64,000 nucleotides of DNA from Galerina marginata (taxonomy: Eukaryota; Basidiomycota; Agaricomycetes; Agaricales; Galerinaceae): assembly GCA_023014335.1 (NCBI GenBank), contig JAECYW010000013.1, positions 682,001-746,000 on the forward strand. The letters are read 5' to 3'. A program made the translations under genes and the position numbers. The notes beneath the pieces were generated by a model that did not search any database, was not told the origin of the DNA, and saw nothing but the letters and a program-made list of their open reading frames with translations. Shown in pieces: positions 63,857-64,000 of the stretch (position 1 is the first letter of the stretch; every line of letters starts with the position of its first letter).

Positions 63857-64000
63857 GCGGTGGGAGAAAAAAATTCAGATTGTTCGAGGTGGTGTCGAAA
63901 TATTTCTCAAAGATTACTCGAATTATCTAACCGCAGTTCGGAGGGTATAACAATCACTATGCAAAAGTATTAGCTAGCAGACTTCAGTGGAGAAACAAGA

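Overview
This window comes from the nuclear genome of a filamentous fungus, most likely an Agaricomycete (mushroom-forming basidiomycete). Nearly every conserved protein is split by many short introns of about 45-70 nt. Core eukaryotic genes are packed on both strands with a few hundred bases between them. Family members typical of that class are present, such as a DUF7330-type protein and a Con7-like C2H2 factor. There are no bacterial operons, phage genes or CRISPR arrays.

Left part (1-14.5 kb). An F-box/RCC1-repeat protein (1450-3524, minus) and a Con7-like C2H2 transcription factor (7028-9043, minus) sit in long stretches with little recognisable coding. These stretches hold a 156-bp tandem duplication (4441-4752), a perfect 15-bp-stem hairpin (11944-11979) and a possible small gene made of tiny exons (13350-14211). 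A RING-finger protein follows at 14590-15798 (plus).

Middle (16-34 kb). The INO80 subunit Arp8 and the TOR kinase lie in tandem on the minus strand (16129-18886 and 19244-27971). Next come two intron-containing tRNA-Pro genes of different anticodon with a decayed third copy between them, then a DUF7330-like protein and an M20 peptidase of the PM20D2/amidohydrolase type, both plus.

Right part (34-64 kb). On the minus strand are a DnaJ-X co-chaperone, a disordered protein, a five-finger CCCH protein of the ZC3H3/Red5 type, the Rab7 GEF subunit Ccz1, and a USP4/15-Ubp12-type deubiquitinase. The deubiquitinase shares a 262-bp divergent promoter with a dihydroxyacetone kinase (plus). After these come a sugar transporter (minus), cytochrome c heme lyase, Tim44 and a PIF1 helicase (all plus). 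Two apparently identical 1,069-bp inverted-repeat elements sit head to tail between tim44 and pif1. They have no coding capacity and are flanked by an 8-bp target duplication.

Most genes are unrelated housekeeping functions: nutrient signalling and growth (TOR), chromatin (Arp8), vacuole fusion (Ccz1), ubiquitin turnover (F-box, RING and USP proteins), mitochondrial biogenesis (heme lyase, Tim44), sugar/triose use (transporter, DHA kinase) and genome stability (PIF1). No gene cluster with one shared pathway is evident. The most unusual structure is the transposon dimer upstream of pif1. Four introns are best read as GC-AG rather than GT-AG. Gene spans run from chosen ATG to stop and include introns. 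All functions are inferred from motif and family recognition by eye.
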